Part shown: piece after piece, positions 8,104-16,696 of the stretch
Numbering within the stretch: the first letter of the stretch is position 1
Layout of the letters: every line of letters starts with the position of its first letter
Source of the DNA: Bog-375 sp049587755
GTDB taxonomy: Bacteria; Acidobacteriota; Terriglobia; Bryobacterales; Bryobacteraceae
Length of the DNA: 64,000 bases
Direction of reading: 5' to 3'
Assembly (NCBI GenBank): GCA_049587755.1
Contig: JBAVEN010000010.1
Span: 62,001-126,000 of the forward strand
Translations under genes and position numbers: made by a program
Notes under the pieces: model-generated
Seen by the model: only the letters and a program-made list of their open reading frames with translations
The model's database searches: none
What the model was told of the DNA's origin: nothing

Positions 8104-9954
8104 CTACCGCGAGTTGACGGGCGCTGGGAGCACAACGCCCCTGCCGACAACGTCCCGTTCGCGCCGAACTCCCGACGCATCCAACACATTGCGTTTCTCC
8201 TTGTGACACCAGGCGCAACGGCTCATCTCCGGTTTATTTTTCTCGCGTGCCTTCTGCACGTGGCAGCCGATGCAAAGACGGTGCATGGCCTCGGTATAGC
8301 CGGGGGCGGCATAGGTCCTCACGCGGATCAGGGAGCCCGACGGGACGAGGTTCTTGTGGCATCGGTCGCAATGGACGGCAGTGGAGGCGCTGCGTGCCTG
8401 CCCGAGGGGATGGCACTGCACACAGGACACGCGGCCCCCATCCGGCGAAGCATGCCAGTTGTGCCGGAACGCGTCGGATGGCTGGTACATGTCGCGGTGA
8501 CAGCGCGAACAGGCCGAGTTCTGATCGCGCGGAAGGTTCATGTGATGACACTTGACGCAAGAGTCCTTGCCGCCTTCCCGTTTCTCATGTTCCTCGTGCG
8601 CAAAGAGGACACCGTAGCCATCCAAATTGCCGTCGATCCAAAGCTTGTCGCCGCCCCGCGCCTGGTGTACGGGTGCGGGCTCCGTTCCGCGGCTTTTGGC
8701 CGGGAGGCTGGAGAGGAAAGCAAAACCCACGGCCGCGGCCAGTACGAATCCAAGCGAATACGTTGTGCGTGCCGCAATTGCCGGAACGCCCAGCCAGGTG
8801 GTATCCACGGGGTTGAACTCGGGGAGTTTCAGCGGGTCGGCGTCGGGGTCGGCGGGACGCTCTTCCCATATCCGGAACCGCTCGATCATGAACAGGAACG
8901 CCAGCGTGGCGGCCGAAACAATGCCGGCGGTGATGGCAATTTCGGTCCATCGCGGGAGGTAGAACATGCCACCAGGCCTGAGGTGGGCGAGGCCTCCGAC
9001 GTCAACCCGGTTCAGAACGACACCGAAGACTCCGAGGCCGGCCGCCGTCCACTGCCCGGAGGACTTGTTCCTCACTCTGGGAAGGAACAGAAGCACGGCC
9101 GGCGCCACGGCGAGGGTCGCCACTTCGAACCAGAACAATCCCGTGCGCCATCCGGGAACGAAGAGCCAGTGCGTTTGGCCGCGGAGGGCGAGATCGCCGA
9201 AGCGGAGGACGAGATAAGCCAGCAGGATCCACCGCGCGGCCGATCCCAGACTGGCCAAAACTTCCGTGTCAGCCGGGCGGCGGTACAGAAAAGCCGCGGC
9301 GTGACTTTCGAAGATCACCATCAGCAGTCCGACGCCGATGGCGGATACGAGGAACAGCAGGGGAAGGAGGGGCGAGTACCAGAGGGGAGCGAGGCGGTAC
9401 GGCATGATCAGGAACAGCGAGCCGAGTGAGGACTGGTGCATGGTCGACAGACCCACCCCCACAATTACCAGCGGCAGACGCAGCTTGATCAGAAACCGGC
9501 GGATTCCGGCCAGCGCGCTGGACTCCTCGGCGGGTACGGGGAAGAATTCGAGGGATAAGACCGCCAGGTACAGCATCACGCACCAGCCGACTTCGAACAG
9601 GGGCGAGTGCGGGTTCCAGAACACGATCATGTGCCAGATGTTCCAGGGCAGGCCCAGTTCGAACAGCAGCACCACGACAAAGGACACGTAGCCGAGGAAG
9701 GCGGCAAGCACCGCTAGACGAACGATCTTGTGGAAACGTTCCAGCTTGAAGATGTAGACAGTGGCGGCAAGCACAAAGCCGCCGGCGGCCACGGCCACGG
9801 CGATCAGATCGAACCCCACCCACAGGCCCCAGGGCGTGGCATCGGAGAGATTAGTAGTAGCCCCGAGTCCGAACAGAAAACGCGCGACCGCCGCAGCCAT
9901 GGCCAGTCCGGTGACCATCCAAAGCGCTAGTTTCAGCTTGCGTACCCTATTCAT
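8104..9954 (-). CDS. NrfD/HybB-type quinone-interacting membrane subunit fused to a hexahaem cytochrome c
   Basis: 616 residues. The first about 415 residues hold ten or eleven hydrophobic segments (about 11-31, 49-69, 77-101, 124-140, 159-178, 191-215, 237-256, 272-291, 303-316, 337-357, 399-415) like NrfD/HybB/HmcC/DsrP quinol subunits. The tail carries six CXXCH haem sites starting at residues 466, 482, 511, 529, 561 and 580, with extra His residues for axial ligation. In Hmc and DsrMKJOP the NrfD subunit and the cytochrome are separate proteins; here they are one chain. It overlaps the upstream ferredoxin-subunit gene by 8 nt. Likely role: exchange of electrons between quinone pool, periplasm and partner subunits. 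Confidence 0.85.
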   Translation of the reverse strand: MNRVRKLKLALWMVTGLAMAAAVARFLFGLGATTNLSDATPWGLWVGFDLIAVAVAAGGFVLAATVYIFKLERFHKIVRLAVLAAFLGYVSFVVVLLFELGLPWNIWHMIVFWNPHSPLFEVGWCVMLYLAVLSLEFFPVPAEESSALAGIRRFLIKLRLPLVIVGVGLSTMHQSSLGSLFLIMPYRLAPLWYSPLLPLLFLVSAIGVGLLMVIFESHAAAFLYRRPADTEVLASLGSAARWILLAYLVLRFGDLALRGQTHWLFVPGWRTGLFWFEVATLAVAPAVLLFLPRVRNKSSGQWTAAGLGVFGVVLNRVDVGGLAHLRPGGMFYLPRWTEIAITAGIVSAATLAFLFMIERFRIWEERPADPDADPLKLPEFNPVDTTWLGVPAIAARTTYSLGFVLAAAVGFAFLSSLPAKSRGTEPAPVHQARGGDKLWIDGNLDGYGVLFAHEEHEKREGGKDSCVKCHHMNLPRDQNSACSRCHRDMYQPSDAFRHNWHASPDGGRVSCVQCHPLGQARSASTAVHCDRCHKNLVPSGSLIRVRTYAAPGYTEAMHRLCIGCHVQKAREKNKPEMSRCAWCHKEKRNVLDASGVRRERDVVGRGVVLPAPVNSR

Positions 9955-10702
9955 CGGACTTGTCTCTCTGCCTCGCCATGCGCCTGTCGATGATCCAACT
10001 CAGGGCCGCCATGGAGGCCAGGACGCCGGTAAAAGCGAAGGGGACGGCAGCCATGGCGGCGGCGGTGGTCTCGGGCAACGGCTCAGCGCCCAGGTGGCGG
10101 CCTCCGGTCAAGAAGGAGAGATCCACGTTGGAGATGAGCAGAACGGAAGCGCCACCGGCTTCCCGCTCACCCCACACCTTTCCGACGTACTTCCCGGGGT
10201 TGTCCGCAATGCGGCGGTGCGCTTCGGCGAGCAGGGCGTCCCGGTCGCCGAAGATGGTCGCCTTGGCAGGGCAGGCCTCGGTGCAGGCGGGCTGCCGGCC
10301 ATGGGCCAGCCGCGTATCGTAGCAGAAGATGCATTTCCGTAAATAGGGGACCGCCTCGTCCCAATCGTAGCGGGGGATGCCGTAGGGACAAGCCATCATG
10401 CAGTAGCGGCACCCCATGCACCGGCCGGCGTCATAGATGACGGGACCGGCGCTGGTCTTGTGCAGGGCGCCCACCGGACACGCGGACACGCACGCCGGTT
10501 CCAGACAGTGGCGGCATTGCTTGCGGACAAACGCGTGGCCGGGGCCTTCCACGATGGAAGTCCAGTCGCGCGCCGAGAGCCCGTCGTCCCGGTCCCAACT
10601 CCGGGGGATGTCGGGCAAGAGATGGTTCTCCTGCTTGCAGGCGGACTCGCAGGCGCCGCATCCGATGCATTTGGTGGTATCGGTGAGGATGGCTGCTTTC
10701 AT
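9947..10702 (-). CDS. Four-cluster ferredoxin subunit (HmcB/DsrO-like) with C-terminal membrane anchor
   Basis: 251 residues. Cys groups at about 12-22 (CIGCGACESAC), 63-75 (CRHC then CVSACP), 95-105 (CMGCRYCMMAC) and 124-144 (CIFC then CTEAC) fit four [4Fe-4S] clusters of the DMSO-reductase/NrfC type. There is no Tat signal, and a single hydrophobic segment lies near 214-235, so it is probably membrane-anchored through the C-terminus. It overlaps neighbours on both sides (4 nt with the NarI-like gene, 8 nt with the NrfD fusion), the hallmark of a single complex. It would pass electrons between the NrfD/cytochrome fusion and the other subunits. Confidence 0.88.
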   Translation of the reverse strand: MKAAILTDTTKCIGCGACESACKQENHLLPDIPRSWDRDDGLSARDWTSIVEGPGHAFVRKQCRHCLEPACVSACPVGALHKTSAGPVIYDAGRCMGCRYCMMACPYGIPRYDWDEAVPYLRKCIFCYDTRLAHGRQPACTEACPAKATIFGDRDALLAEAHRRIADNPGKYVGKVWGEREAGGASVLLISNVDLSFLTGGRHLGAEPLPETTAAAMAAVPFAFTGVLASMAALSWIIDRRMARQRDKSDE

Positions 10703-11466
10703 TTGGCGCAGACCTCGTCATTCACGGCGTGGGCCGGATCTTGAAGCCGGGCACCCTGGATCCACGACGGCCGCTCGGCGTAGCCCAGCGTGGCGGCAAC
10801 CCGATCGCCTGCGCCAGGAGGGAATTTCCAGGCCACCGCGGTGACCGCCTGAGAGAGCGGGACCAGCACGCAGTGGGCGAGCTTCGTGAAGGGAATCATC
10901 AGCATGATGGCGTCGGCGGAGTACACATGCAGGAACATCATGGCCTGGTAGGTCTTCGGACTGACCGCGGCGTTTGCGCATAAATAGCCCGTCACAAACG
11001 GAGTCACCAACAAGAGCGGCCAGACATAATCCTGGAGCCGGCTCAGGCTCCGGGATCCCGCGTGAAACACGCGCCCGCCGAACAGCACCAAGCCCGACGC
11101 GATCGCCAGCAGCGTAAGCCAGTTGGCGGCCGCCTGGGGAATGGCGGGCCAGGCGAAACCCACCGACCCCTTCCACAGGAGTACGTGCGCGGCCAAGAAC
11201 AAGGGGACGATGAGCAGGCCCACATGAAAGACCAGGGAAATGGCGCCATAGAGCGGCCGGCGGCGCCAGAAGCGGCCGACTGGCACGAGCCACGCGGCGG
11301 TTTGCCTGACGACCTCGGCCCAGGGCACGATCCGGTCCATGTTCCGCCGGTAGCTCTCCGCCAGGCCAGCCAGCGTCAGGAAGAAAATCCGTGCCAGGCC
11401 GAGCACCATGAGCGAGAAGGCTAGCCGGAACAGCGGGCCGCGACCGAACTCGATCCAGGCTTCCAC
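10699..11466 (-). CDS. NarI-type dihaem cytochrome b membrane subunit (DsrM/HmcE-like)
   Basis: 255 residues with five hydrophobic segments and membrane-embedded His residues (for example FHVGLLIVPLF and HVYSADAIML), as in NarI/DsrM/HmcE cytochrome b subunits. Such proteins oxidise or reduce quinones and pass electrons to a partner CCG-type iron-sulfur protein. The GTG start at 11466 directly follows the stop of that partner gene, with GAGGTG as ribosome-binding site. It corresponds to DsrM in composition, but a separate bona fide dsrM exists at 45010. Confidence 0.85.
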   Translation of the reverse strand: MEAWIEFGRGPLFRLAFSLMVLGLARIFFLTLAGLAESYRRNMDRIVPWAEVVRQTAAWLVPVGRFWRRRPLYGAISLVFHVGLLIVPLFLAAHVLLWKGSVGFAWPAIPQAAANWLTLLAIASGLVLFGGRVFHAGSRSLSRLQDYVWPLLLVTPFVTGYLCANAAVSPKTYQAMMFLHVYSADAIMLMIPFTKLAHCVLVPLSQAVTAVAWKFPPGAGDRVAATLGYAERPSWIQGARLQDPAHAVNDEVCAK

Positions 11467-12900
11467 TTACTTCACCTCGCCACTTCCATCGAAGACAATC
11501 GCCTTGTACAGCAGGTCGTGCAGGCCCACAATCTGGCAATCGATTCCGTAGTGTTCCATCAGTTCGCGCAACTGCTTCTTACAGTTGGCGCAGGGCGCCA
11601 CGCAGTACTTCGCACCGGTGGCACGGATCTGCTCCGCTTTCGCCCGTCCGCCCACGAGCATCCGGTACGGCTGTATCTCACCGATCGAGACGGTCCCGCC
11701 TCCGCCTCCACAGCAGATGTTGTTCCGGCCGCCGGATGTCATCTCCACGTAGTTCCGGCAAAACGCCTTGAGCAACTGGCGCGGCTGGTCGACGATCCAG
11801 CCGGTGCGCGCGAGATTGCATGGGTCGTGGTACGTCACCGGCTCCTCGATGGCCCCAGGGCGCAGCTTCAGGCGGCCACGCTCCCACGCCTGGTAGGTGT
11901 ATTCGACGATGCTGACCACCGGAAGCAGCGACTCGCGGCCCTCCCCGCCGAAAGCGGGATAGAACGCCTTGGCCGTTCGCGACGCGTGCCCGCATTCGCC
12001 GATCAACAGCTTCCGGACCTTCAGGCGCCGGGCCTCGGCGACGACTTTCGCGACGACGCGCTCCATCACATGGTCGCTATAGAAGAGGCCATAGTTGATG
12101 CCGTCGAAATAGCCCGTGCCGATCGTCCAAGAATCGCCTGTGGCACGGAACACCGCGGCGTTGCCCATCAGAGTGTCGGCTTCCATGAGAAAGTCCGAAA
12201 CGGCCGGCAGGAAAAGGTATTCGGCGCCTTCCTGGTCGATCGGAAAAGGAATCTCCACACCTTTCTCTTCGCGCATCTCGTCGCTGAGGAACTCCAGGCT
12301 ATCGAGGAGGGCCGCCACAGGCACGGCCGATGTGTTGCCCGACGCGCCGGTCAACTGTTCGCGAACACTCACTGCGAGCGCGCGGGGGACGATTCCGATT
12401 TCCGAAAGAATGTAACGGCCGAGGTGGGTGATGAGGCCGTGGTCGATCCCTGCCGGGCACTCAAAGGAGCAACGGCGGCAGGCCGTGCAGTTGTAAAAGG
12501 CGTCCGCCATCTCCTGGATCTTCGCATCGGTCAGGCCAGGATCGCCCAGGACCCGCCCGCGCAGGATGCCCGACACCGTGAAATGCCTGCGATAGACGGA
12601 CAGGAGCAGTTCCGAACGATAGCATGGGATGTCCCTGCTGTCACGAGTCGCCATGTAGATCTGGCAGCTCGTGGAACAACGCGCGCACTTTGCGGTGACT
12701 CGGATGTAGTGATCGAGAGCCAGCCGGTAGTTGGCGTGTTTCAGGATGGCGGCGAAGGCTTCCAGGAACCGGCGTGGCCGTTCCCGCACTTCGAAATCCT
12801 CAACGTGGTACCTGACGGGCAGCCGCTGCTTGAGGAGGACCTCTTCCTTCTTCGTATTGGAAAAGGCCTGTTTTCGTTCCTCCGCTGTGAGCGGTTTCAT
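11467..12900 (-). CDS. CCG-domain iron-sulfur protein (DsrK/HmcF-like)
   Basis: 477 residues from ATG 12900 (the frame is open to 12948). Two ferredoxin-type Cys groups, CARCSTSC (72-79) and CTACRRCSFEC (138-148), are followed by HDPCNLAR (358-365) and a CCGGGGG stretch (396 onward), then CANCKK. This is the two-ferredoxin plus CCG arrangement of HdrD, DsrK and HmcF, which handle disulfide or similar two-electron chemistry at a special [4Fe-4S] site. It is the first gene of the four-gene complex and lies about 100 bp downstream of sat. It is a distant paralogue of the dsrK at 46009. The natural electron acceptor is unknown. Confidence 0.88.
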   Translation of the reverse strand: MKPLTAEERKQAFSNTKKEEVLLKQRLPVRYHVEDFEVRERPRRFLEAFAAILKHANYRLALDHYIRVTAKCARCSTSCQIYMATRDSRDIPCYRSELLLSVYRRHFTVSGILRGRVLGDPGLTDAKIQEMADAFYNCTACRRCSFECPAGIDHGLITHLGRYILSEIGIVPRALAVSVREQLTGASGNTSAVPVAALLDSLEFLSDEMREEKGVEIPFPIDQEGAEYLFLPAVSDFLMEADTLMGNAAVFRATGDSWTIGTGYFDGINYGLFYSDHVMERVVAKVVAEARRLKVRKLLIGECGHASRTAKAFYPAFGGEGRESLLPVVSIVEYTYQAWERGRLKLRPGAIEEPVTYHDPCNLARTGWIVDQPRQLLKAFCRNYVEMTSGGRNNICCGGGGGTVSIGEIQPYRMLVGGRAKAEQIRATGAKYCVAPCANCKKQLRELMEHYGIDCQIVGLHDLLYKAIVFDGSGEVK

Positions 12901-13003
12901 GCGTCTGTTCCCCAGAGGCCACCGGGCCGTTCCTGTGGGGCCGTGCATCTACCGGGCCACAGCCCCAGCGGATCGGAACGGACCGGCAGAATTCGACGTT
13001 CTG

Positions 13004-14266
13004 CTACTTCCTTATGCCGGTGGCTGCTCCGTGCAGTTTGATCTCGACCTTTTCCTCCAGGCTGTCGTAATACTCCTTGAGAATGGCGATGACCTCAGGT
13101 CTGGAAAACTCTGCCGGTACGGGTTTGCCTTCGCTCATTAGCTTGCGCAGGAGCGTGCCGGACAACAGCAATCGGGCGCCACCCTTGTATTTTCCATTCT
13201 CGTCAATCACGGCCTTGCTCTCGTGCGGGCAAGTCTTCATGGAAGCCATGGAGCCGCACTCATAGCAGTAGAACGTCCAGTCCATGCAAAGCGGCTGGAG
13301 AAGCAGCGCCCCGGGAGGGACTTCGTTGAAGATCTTCTGCGCGTCGAAGGGGCCATAGTAATCGCCGACCCCGGCGTGATCGCGGCCCACGATGAGGTGC
13401 GTGCAGCCGTAATTCTGACGGAACACTGCGTGCAGCAGGGCCTCCCGCGGCCCGGCGTAACGCATCTCCATCGGGTAGCCGCCCTGGATCACACGGTCCT
13501 TACGGAAGTACTTGTTCACCAACGCGTCGATGGCCTTGACGCGGGTTTCGGCGGGAATGTCGCCGGGCTTGAGTTTGCCGACCAGCTGATGGATGTAAAC
13601 GCCGTCGCATACTTCGATGGCGATCCACGCCAGATAGGCGTGGGAATTGTGCATCGGATTGCGAAGCTGGAGCGCAGCGACGGTGGTCCAGCCACGCTCG
13701 GCGAACGCTTGGCGCGACTCGGCCGGACGCTGGTAAATGCCCGGGAACATCTCAGGGAAAAAAGATTCGGAGACCACTTTCACCGGACCCGCAAGATTGA
13801 CGGCTCCTTGTTCCATCACTTTTTGGACACCGGGATGCGCCGGGTCGGCCGTCCGGAACACCTGCTTGCATTCGTACTCCCTGTCGATCGCGTACTTCTC
13901 GGCGATCTTCATGGTGCCCATGAGAGATTCCGTCTCGACATCCCACAGAGCCACCTCGTCGCCGACGGCAATGGACTTGGCATACTCCTCCTCGGCAGAT
14001 AAGGTAATGGGGATGGGCCAGAAGAGCCCATTCTGGCTCGGCATGCGGTAGGACTCGCAGCAGCCTCGCCAGTCCTCGCGTCCCATGAAACCGTCCAAGG
14101 GAGTGAACGCGCCGATGCCCATCATGATGAGGTCGCCGGTTTCCCGGCTGGTCATCGGCACTCGCCTCAGATGCTCGGCCTTGCGAATCTCCTCCTGCCG
14201 GGCTCCGCCCCCGAGAAGCAAGGGACGTAACTCTCCGCCCCCATGTGGAAGAATCAGCTTACTCAT
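13004..14266 (-). CDS. sat: Sulfate adenylyltransferase (ATP sulfurylase)
   Basis: 420 residues, normal length for dissimilatory Sat. It converts sulfate and ATP into adenylyl sulfate and pyrophosphate. Seen: QLRNPMHNSH (200-209), the ATP-site QxRNPxHxxH motif; GRDHAGVGDYYG (294-305); and the metal-binding Cys/His knot CYECGSM to CPHE (334-349) typical of Sat from sulfur-metabolising prokaryotes. It heads the minus-strand run, with GGAGG a few nt upstream of the ATG and a good sigma70-like promoter at 14335-14363. It stands apart from apr/qmo/dsr, 17 kb away on the other strand. Confidence 0.97.
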   Translation of the reverse strand: MSKLILPHGGGELRPLLLGGGARQEEIRKAEHLRRVPMTSRETGDLIMMGIGAFTPLDGFMGREDWRGCCESYRMPSQNGLFWPIPITLSAEEEYAKSIAVGDEVALWDVETESLMGTMKIAEKYAIDREYECKQVFRTADPAHPGVQKVMEQGAVNLAGPVKVVSESFFPEMFPGIYQRPAESRQAFAERGWTTVAALQLRNPMHNSHAYLAWIAIEVCDGVYIHQLVGKLKPGDIPAETRVKAIDALVNKYFRKDRVIQGGYPMEMRYAGPREALLHAVFRQNYGCTHLIVGRDHAGVGDYYGPFDAQKIFNEVPPGALLLQPLCMDWTFYCYECGSMASMKTCPHESKAVIDENGKYKGGARLLLSGTLLRKLMSEGKPVPAEFSRPEVIAILKEYYDSLEEKVEIKLHGAATGIRK

Positions 14267-14334
14267 CTACAGCCTCCTGTCCAAAAACCGTTTACCATGT
14301 CGAAATTTCGGACTTTCAGATATTAGTCAACTCA

Positions 14335-14363
14335 ATCATAGAGCGAGATAAGCAAATTGTCAC
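14335..14363 (-). promoter_or_regulatory. Sigma70-like promoter of sat
   Basis: On the minus strand GTGACA (14358-14363), a 17-bp spacer and TATGAT (14335-14340): five of six matches at both boxes with optimal spacing. Transcription would begin near 14328, leaving an approximately 60-nt leader before sat. A TTTCAGAT element (14314-14321 on the plus strand) falls just downstream of the expected start and could be an operator. Confidence 0.6.
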
Positions 14364-14500
14364 TGCATTTGTGAGCGCTCGGATGTAGTTTAAGTCCGCA
14401 ATAAGATTGGAGTTAAGCTGACAGCATAGGTTAAACTCAGAAACCTTCGACAGCTCCCTGGGGCACTTCTGAAAATCCAGAAAATAGGGCCTGATGGTCG

Positions 14501-14529
14501 TTGACTCCAAACGTGAAAGTGTAGATAAT
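14501..14529 (+). promoter_or_regulatory. Sigma70-like promoter of the Cys-rich HTH regulator
   Basis: TTGACT (14501-14506), a 17-bp spacer and GATAAT (14524-14529), five of six matches at both boxes. It fires away from the sat promoter, so the 293-bp gap is a divergent control region. Just upstream lies an inverted repeat TTCTG-N6-CAGAA at 14468-14483, a candidate operator. Confidence 0.6.
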
Positions 14530-14543
14530 ATGGACAACGGATT

Positions 14544-14557
14544 GGAGGGCGTCCTCC
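14544..14557 (+). promoter_or_regulatory. Hairpin sequestering the ribosome-binding site of the HTH regulator
   Basis: GGAGG (14544-14548), loop GCGT and CCTCC (14553-14557) form a perfect 5-bp stem ending one base before the ATG at 14559. The Shine-Dalgarno sequence is therefore base-paired, which would keep translation low unless the hairpin is opened. Confidence 0.5.
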
Positions 14558-14558
14558 T

Positions 14559-15344
14559 ATGTCGAGCCCACTGCTGACCACCGGCAAGGCTGCGCGGCTG
14601 TGCTCGGTTAAACCGGACACCGTGCTGAAGTGGATCAAGAAGGGCGTGCTTCCCGCTACCCGCACGGTAGGAGGCCACTACCGCGTTGAAGAGCGGGACC
14701 TCCTTCGGGTGCTATCCCAGGATGACGGCAGCGAGAGTCGAACGGAGGAGACTGCCCTCTGTTCCCGTCCCATGCGCTGCTGGGAGTACATGAATAATGG
14801 TCCTGGGGTCGAGTGCCAGAGCTGCGTCGTATACAAAACGCACGCGACCTGGTGCTTCCGTATGGTGGGCGTGGTTAAGGGAGCCGGGCATGGCAAACGG
14901 TTCTGCCCCGGACTGTGCCAGGAGTGCCCTTACTACCGCCGGGTGCACGGTCTACCGACGAATGTGCTCGTCATCAGCCAGGATGAAAGCCTGATTCAGG
15001 AGCTTGCGAAACGGGAGAATGCGTCCGTGGCCTTTCGTTTCGCGCGCCGCGGCTACGACGCGTCGGCAATCATCACGGTATTCCGGCCGGCCTTTGTGAT
15101 ATTCGATCAGGCCATTCTGGAGAGTCTCGGTATCGCGCTACTTGAGGCACTTGCGTCCGATCCCAGAACTTTGGGGACACGAATTCTAATAGCGGTACGC
15201 AAGGGTTCGATGGGGTTCCGTTTCCACGATAGGGCGGTCTACGCCAACATCGAAGAACCATTTAACGCTGATGAGATCGTGGCCATCGTCAACCGGATTC
15301 CGGTGGAGACTCTAGGACCGGAACCTGCCGGAGCACGAGCCTGA
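14559..15344 (+). CDS. Excisionase/MerR-type HTH regulator with Cys-rich centre and receiver-like C-terminus
   Basis: 261 residues. Residues 5-50 are a MerR/excisionase winged helix (LLTTGKAARLCSVKPDTVLK and VGGHYRVEERDL). A Cys-rich block follows, with Cys at 68, 74, 86, 89, 99, 116, 120 and 123 (CWEYMNN, CQSC, WCF, CPGLCQECPYY), resembling the two-CW domain found in bacterial signalling proteins and able to hold a metal or [Fe-S] centre. Residues about 133-255 (NVLVISQDES onward) look like a receiver-type domain. It is divergent to sat, sharing a 293-bp control region, so it is the best local candidate for a redox or metal-sensing regulator of sulfate activation. Function is inferred. Confidence 0.75.
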   Translation: MSSPLLTTGKAARLCSVKPDTVLKWIKKGVLPATRTVGGHYRVEERDLLRVLSQDDGSESRTEETALCSRPMRCWEYMNNGPGVECQSCVVYKTHATWCFRMVGVVKGAGHGKRFCPGLCQECPYYRRVHGLPTNVLVISQDESLIQELAKRENASVAFRFARRGYDASAIITVFRPAFVIFDQAILESLGIALLEALASDPRTLGTRILIAVRKGSMGFRFHDRAVYANIEEPFNADEIVAIVNRIPVETLGPEPAGARA

Positions 15345-15357
15345 ACAACCAGTTATC

Positions 15358-15981
15358 CTAGCGGTTAAACTCCCTGGGGCGGGCAGGTCCGGAAGCGATT
15401 GACTGCAGCAGCGTAAGCGTACTGGCAAGTTCCACCGCCAGCCTGCCGGTGTTTGTCTCCCGGAAAACCCGCAAGAGTTCACCGTAATACCAGAACTGGT
15501 CGTCGCGGCTCTTCGTGCGGAAACGCTCCCACAGGCGCTCCCCCATCTCACGGTAATCGGCCAGAATTGACCTGGCGTTGTTCAGCTTGTCGGCACACGC
15601 GACACGCCGTACGGATTTGTTTGCCGTGGCGAAACGATCGATGTAAGCCTGCTTCCGCTCCTTCCAGCGGCCGGCTTCCTGCTTGTTGTATCCTTCATCG
15701 TCGGTACACGCATCAACGATTTCCAGGACCTTGTCACCGAAGTGAGTGGCGATATCCTCTCGTAGCGCGTCACGGCCGCCGGCATATCGATTTCCATGAT
15801 CTTCGATCGAGTCGTGGAGCAGTGCGGCAATCGCCTCGTCCTCACTTCCGCGGTCTTCCAAGACAAGACTGGCAACTCCTAGAAGGTGGCCCATGTAAGG
15901 GACATCTGTGCCCTTGCGCGTCTGATCGTGATGCAGTCGCGACGCGAAAAGCAGGGCGGAATCGAATCGTTCACTCAGCAT
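15358..15981 (-). CDS. HD-domain phosphohydrolase (SpoT-hydrolase-like)
   Basis: 207 residues. The metal-binding HD pattern is seen as FASRLHHDQTRKG, MGHLLGV and LLHDSIED, with ADKLNNARSI further on, as in the hydrolase half of RelA/SpoT and related small HD proteins. These residues suggest hydrolysis of a nucleotide such as (p)ppGpp, but there is no synthetase or TGS domain. It converges on the HTH regulator with a 14-bp gap and is divergent from cysC. Substrate is not determined. Confidence 0.8.
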   Translation of the reverse strand: MLSERFDSALLFASRLHHDQTRKGTDVPYMGHLLGVASLVLEDRGSEDEAIAALLHDSIEDHGNRYAGGRDALREDIATHFGDKVLEIVDACTDDEGYNKQEAGRWKERKQAYIDRFATANKSVRRVACADKLNNARSILADYREMGERLWERFRTKSRDDQFWYYGELLRVFRETNTGRLAVELASTLTLLQSIASGPARPREFNR

Positions 15982-16102
15982 GGATCGTTCTCATCTCCGG
16001 CACGCGCGCGGCGCGCCTCCTACGGAATACCAATCCTATCAGGAGTAGCAGGCCTGATTCATAATAATTGAATCCAGTCTCGTGTTATTCTGATCCGCGA
16101 GG

Positions 16103-16666
16103 ATGTCCGATATGCACCAAGGCGCTACACTCTGGTTCACGGGCCTTTCTGGCGCGGGCAAGAGCACCATCTCAGCGATAATCGTAGATCGCTTGCGGGC
16201 GCACGGCGCCAAAGTGGAGCTCCTGGATGGCGATGTCGTGCGCACTCACCTTTCCAAAGGTCTGGGCTTCTCCAAGGAAGATCGCGATACCAACATCCGT
16301 CGGATCGGCTTTGTGTGCGAACTGCTCTCGCGCAACGGCGTGATCGCTATTGGCGCGGCCATTTCTCCTTACAGATCGATTCGCGACGAGATCAGAGTCC
16401 GAATCCCGAACTTTGTCGAGGTTTATGTGGAGTGTCCTCTCGACGCTCTGGTTGCGCGAGATGTGAAGGGCCTTTACAAGAAGGCATTGGCTGGAGAACT
16501 TCCACAGTTCACCGGTGTGTCAGATCCTTATGAACCACCACTACATCCGGAAGTAACGGTCCACACAGCCGTCGAAGGCCCCGAGCAAAGCGCCGACAAG
16601 GTTTGGGAGGCATTACACCGATTGGGACTCGTGAGTTTCGATGGCAAAGGGACTGCGCGGGGCTGA
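16103..16666 (+). CDS. cysC: Adenylyl-sulfate kinase (APS kinase)
   Basis: 187 residues, normal length. P-loop GLSGAGKST near the N-terminus, LLDGDVVR and DRDTNIRRIGFV are the CysC signature. The enzyme phosphorylates APS to PAPS, feeding assimilatory reduction or sulfation. ATG at 16103 directly abuts GCGAGG; the ATG at 16112, with GAGG 9 nt upstream, is an equally good start. No CysH or CysND is visible in the window. It stands alone, divergent from the HD gene and converging on dsrN. Confidence 0.95.
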   Translation: MSDMHQGATLWFTGLSGAGKSTISAIIVDRLRAHGAKVELLDGDVVRTHLSKGLGFSKEDRDTNIRRIGFVCELLSRNGVIAIGAAISPYRSIRDEIRVRIPNFVEVYVECPLDALVARDVKGLYKKALAGELPQFTGVSDPYEPPLHPEVTVHTAVEGPEQSADKVWEALHRLGLVSFDGKGTARG

Positions 16667-16696
16667 GAATCATAGGGTGTCAGGCGCCCCCGTTAG

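Noticed and set aside
7519..9429. Open frame of 636 residues on the plus strand opposite the hexahaem and TPR genes
   Set aside because: Antisense frame of high-GC genes; His/Gly/Arg-rich composition, no domain, and the opposite strand has haem motifs and membrane segments.
11518..13041. Open frame of 507 residues on the plus strand opposite the CCG-protein gene
   Set aside because: Antisense shadow; the minus strand carries the ferredoxin and CCG motifs.
13004..14266. Reading sat as a bifunctional Sat/APS kinase
   Set aside because: No P-loop or kinase domain follows the Sat core; APS kinase is a separate gene at 16103.
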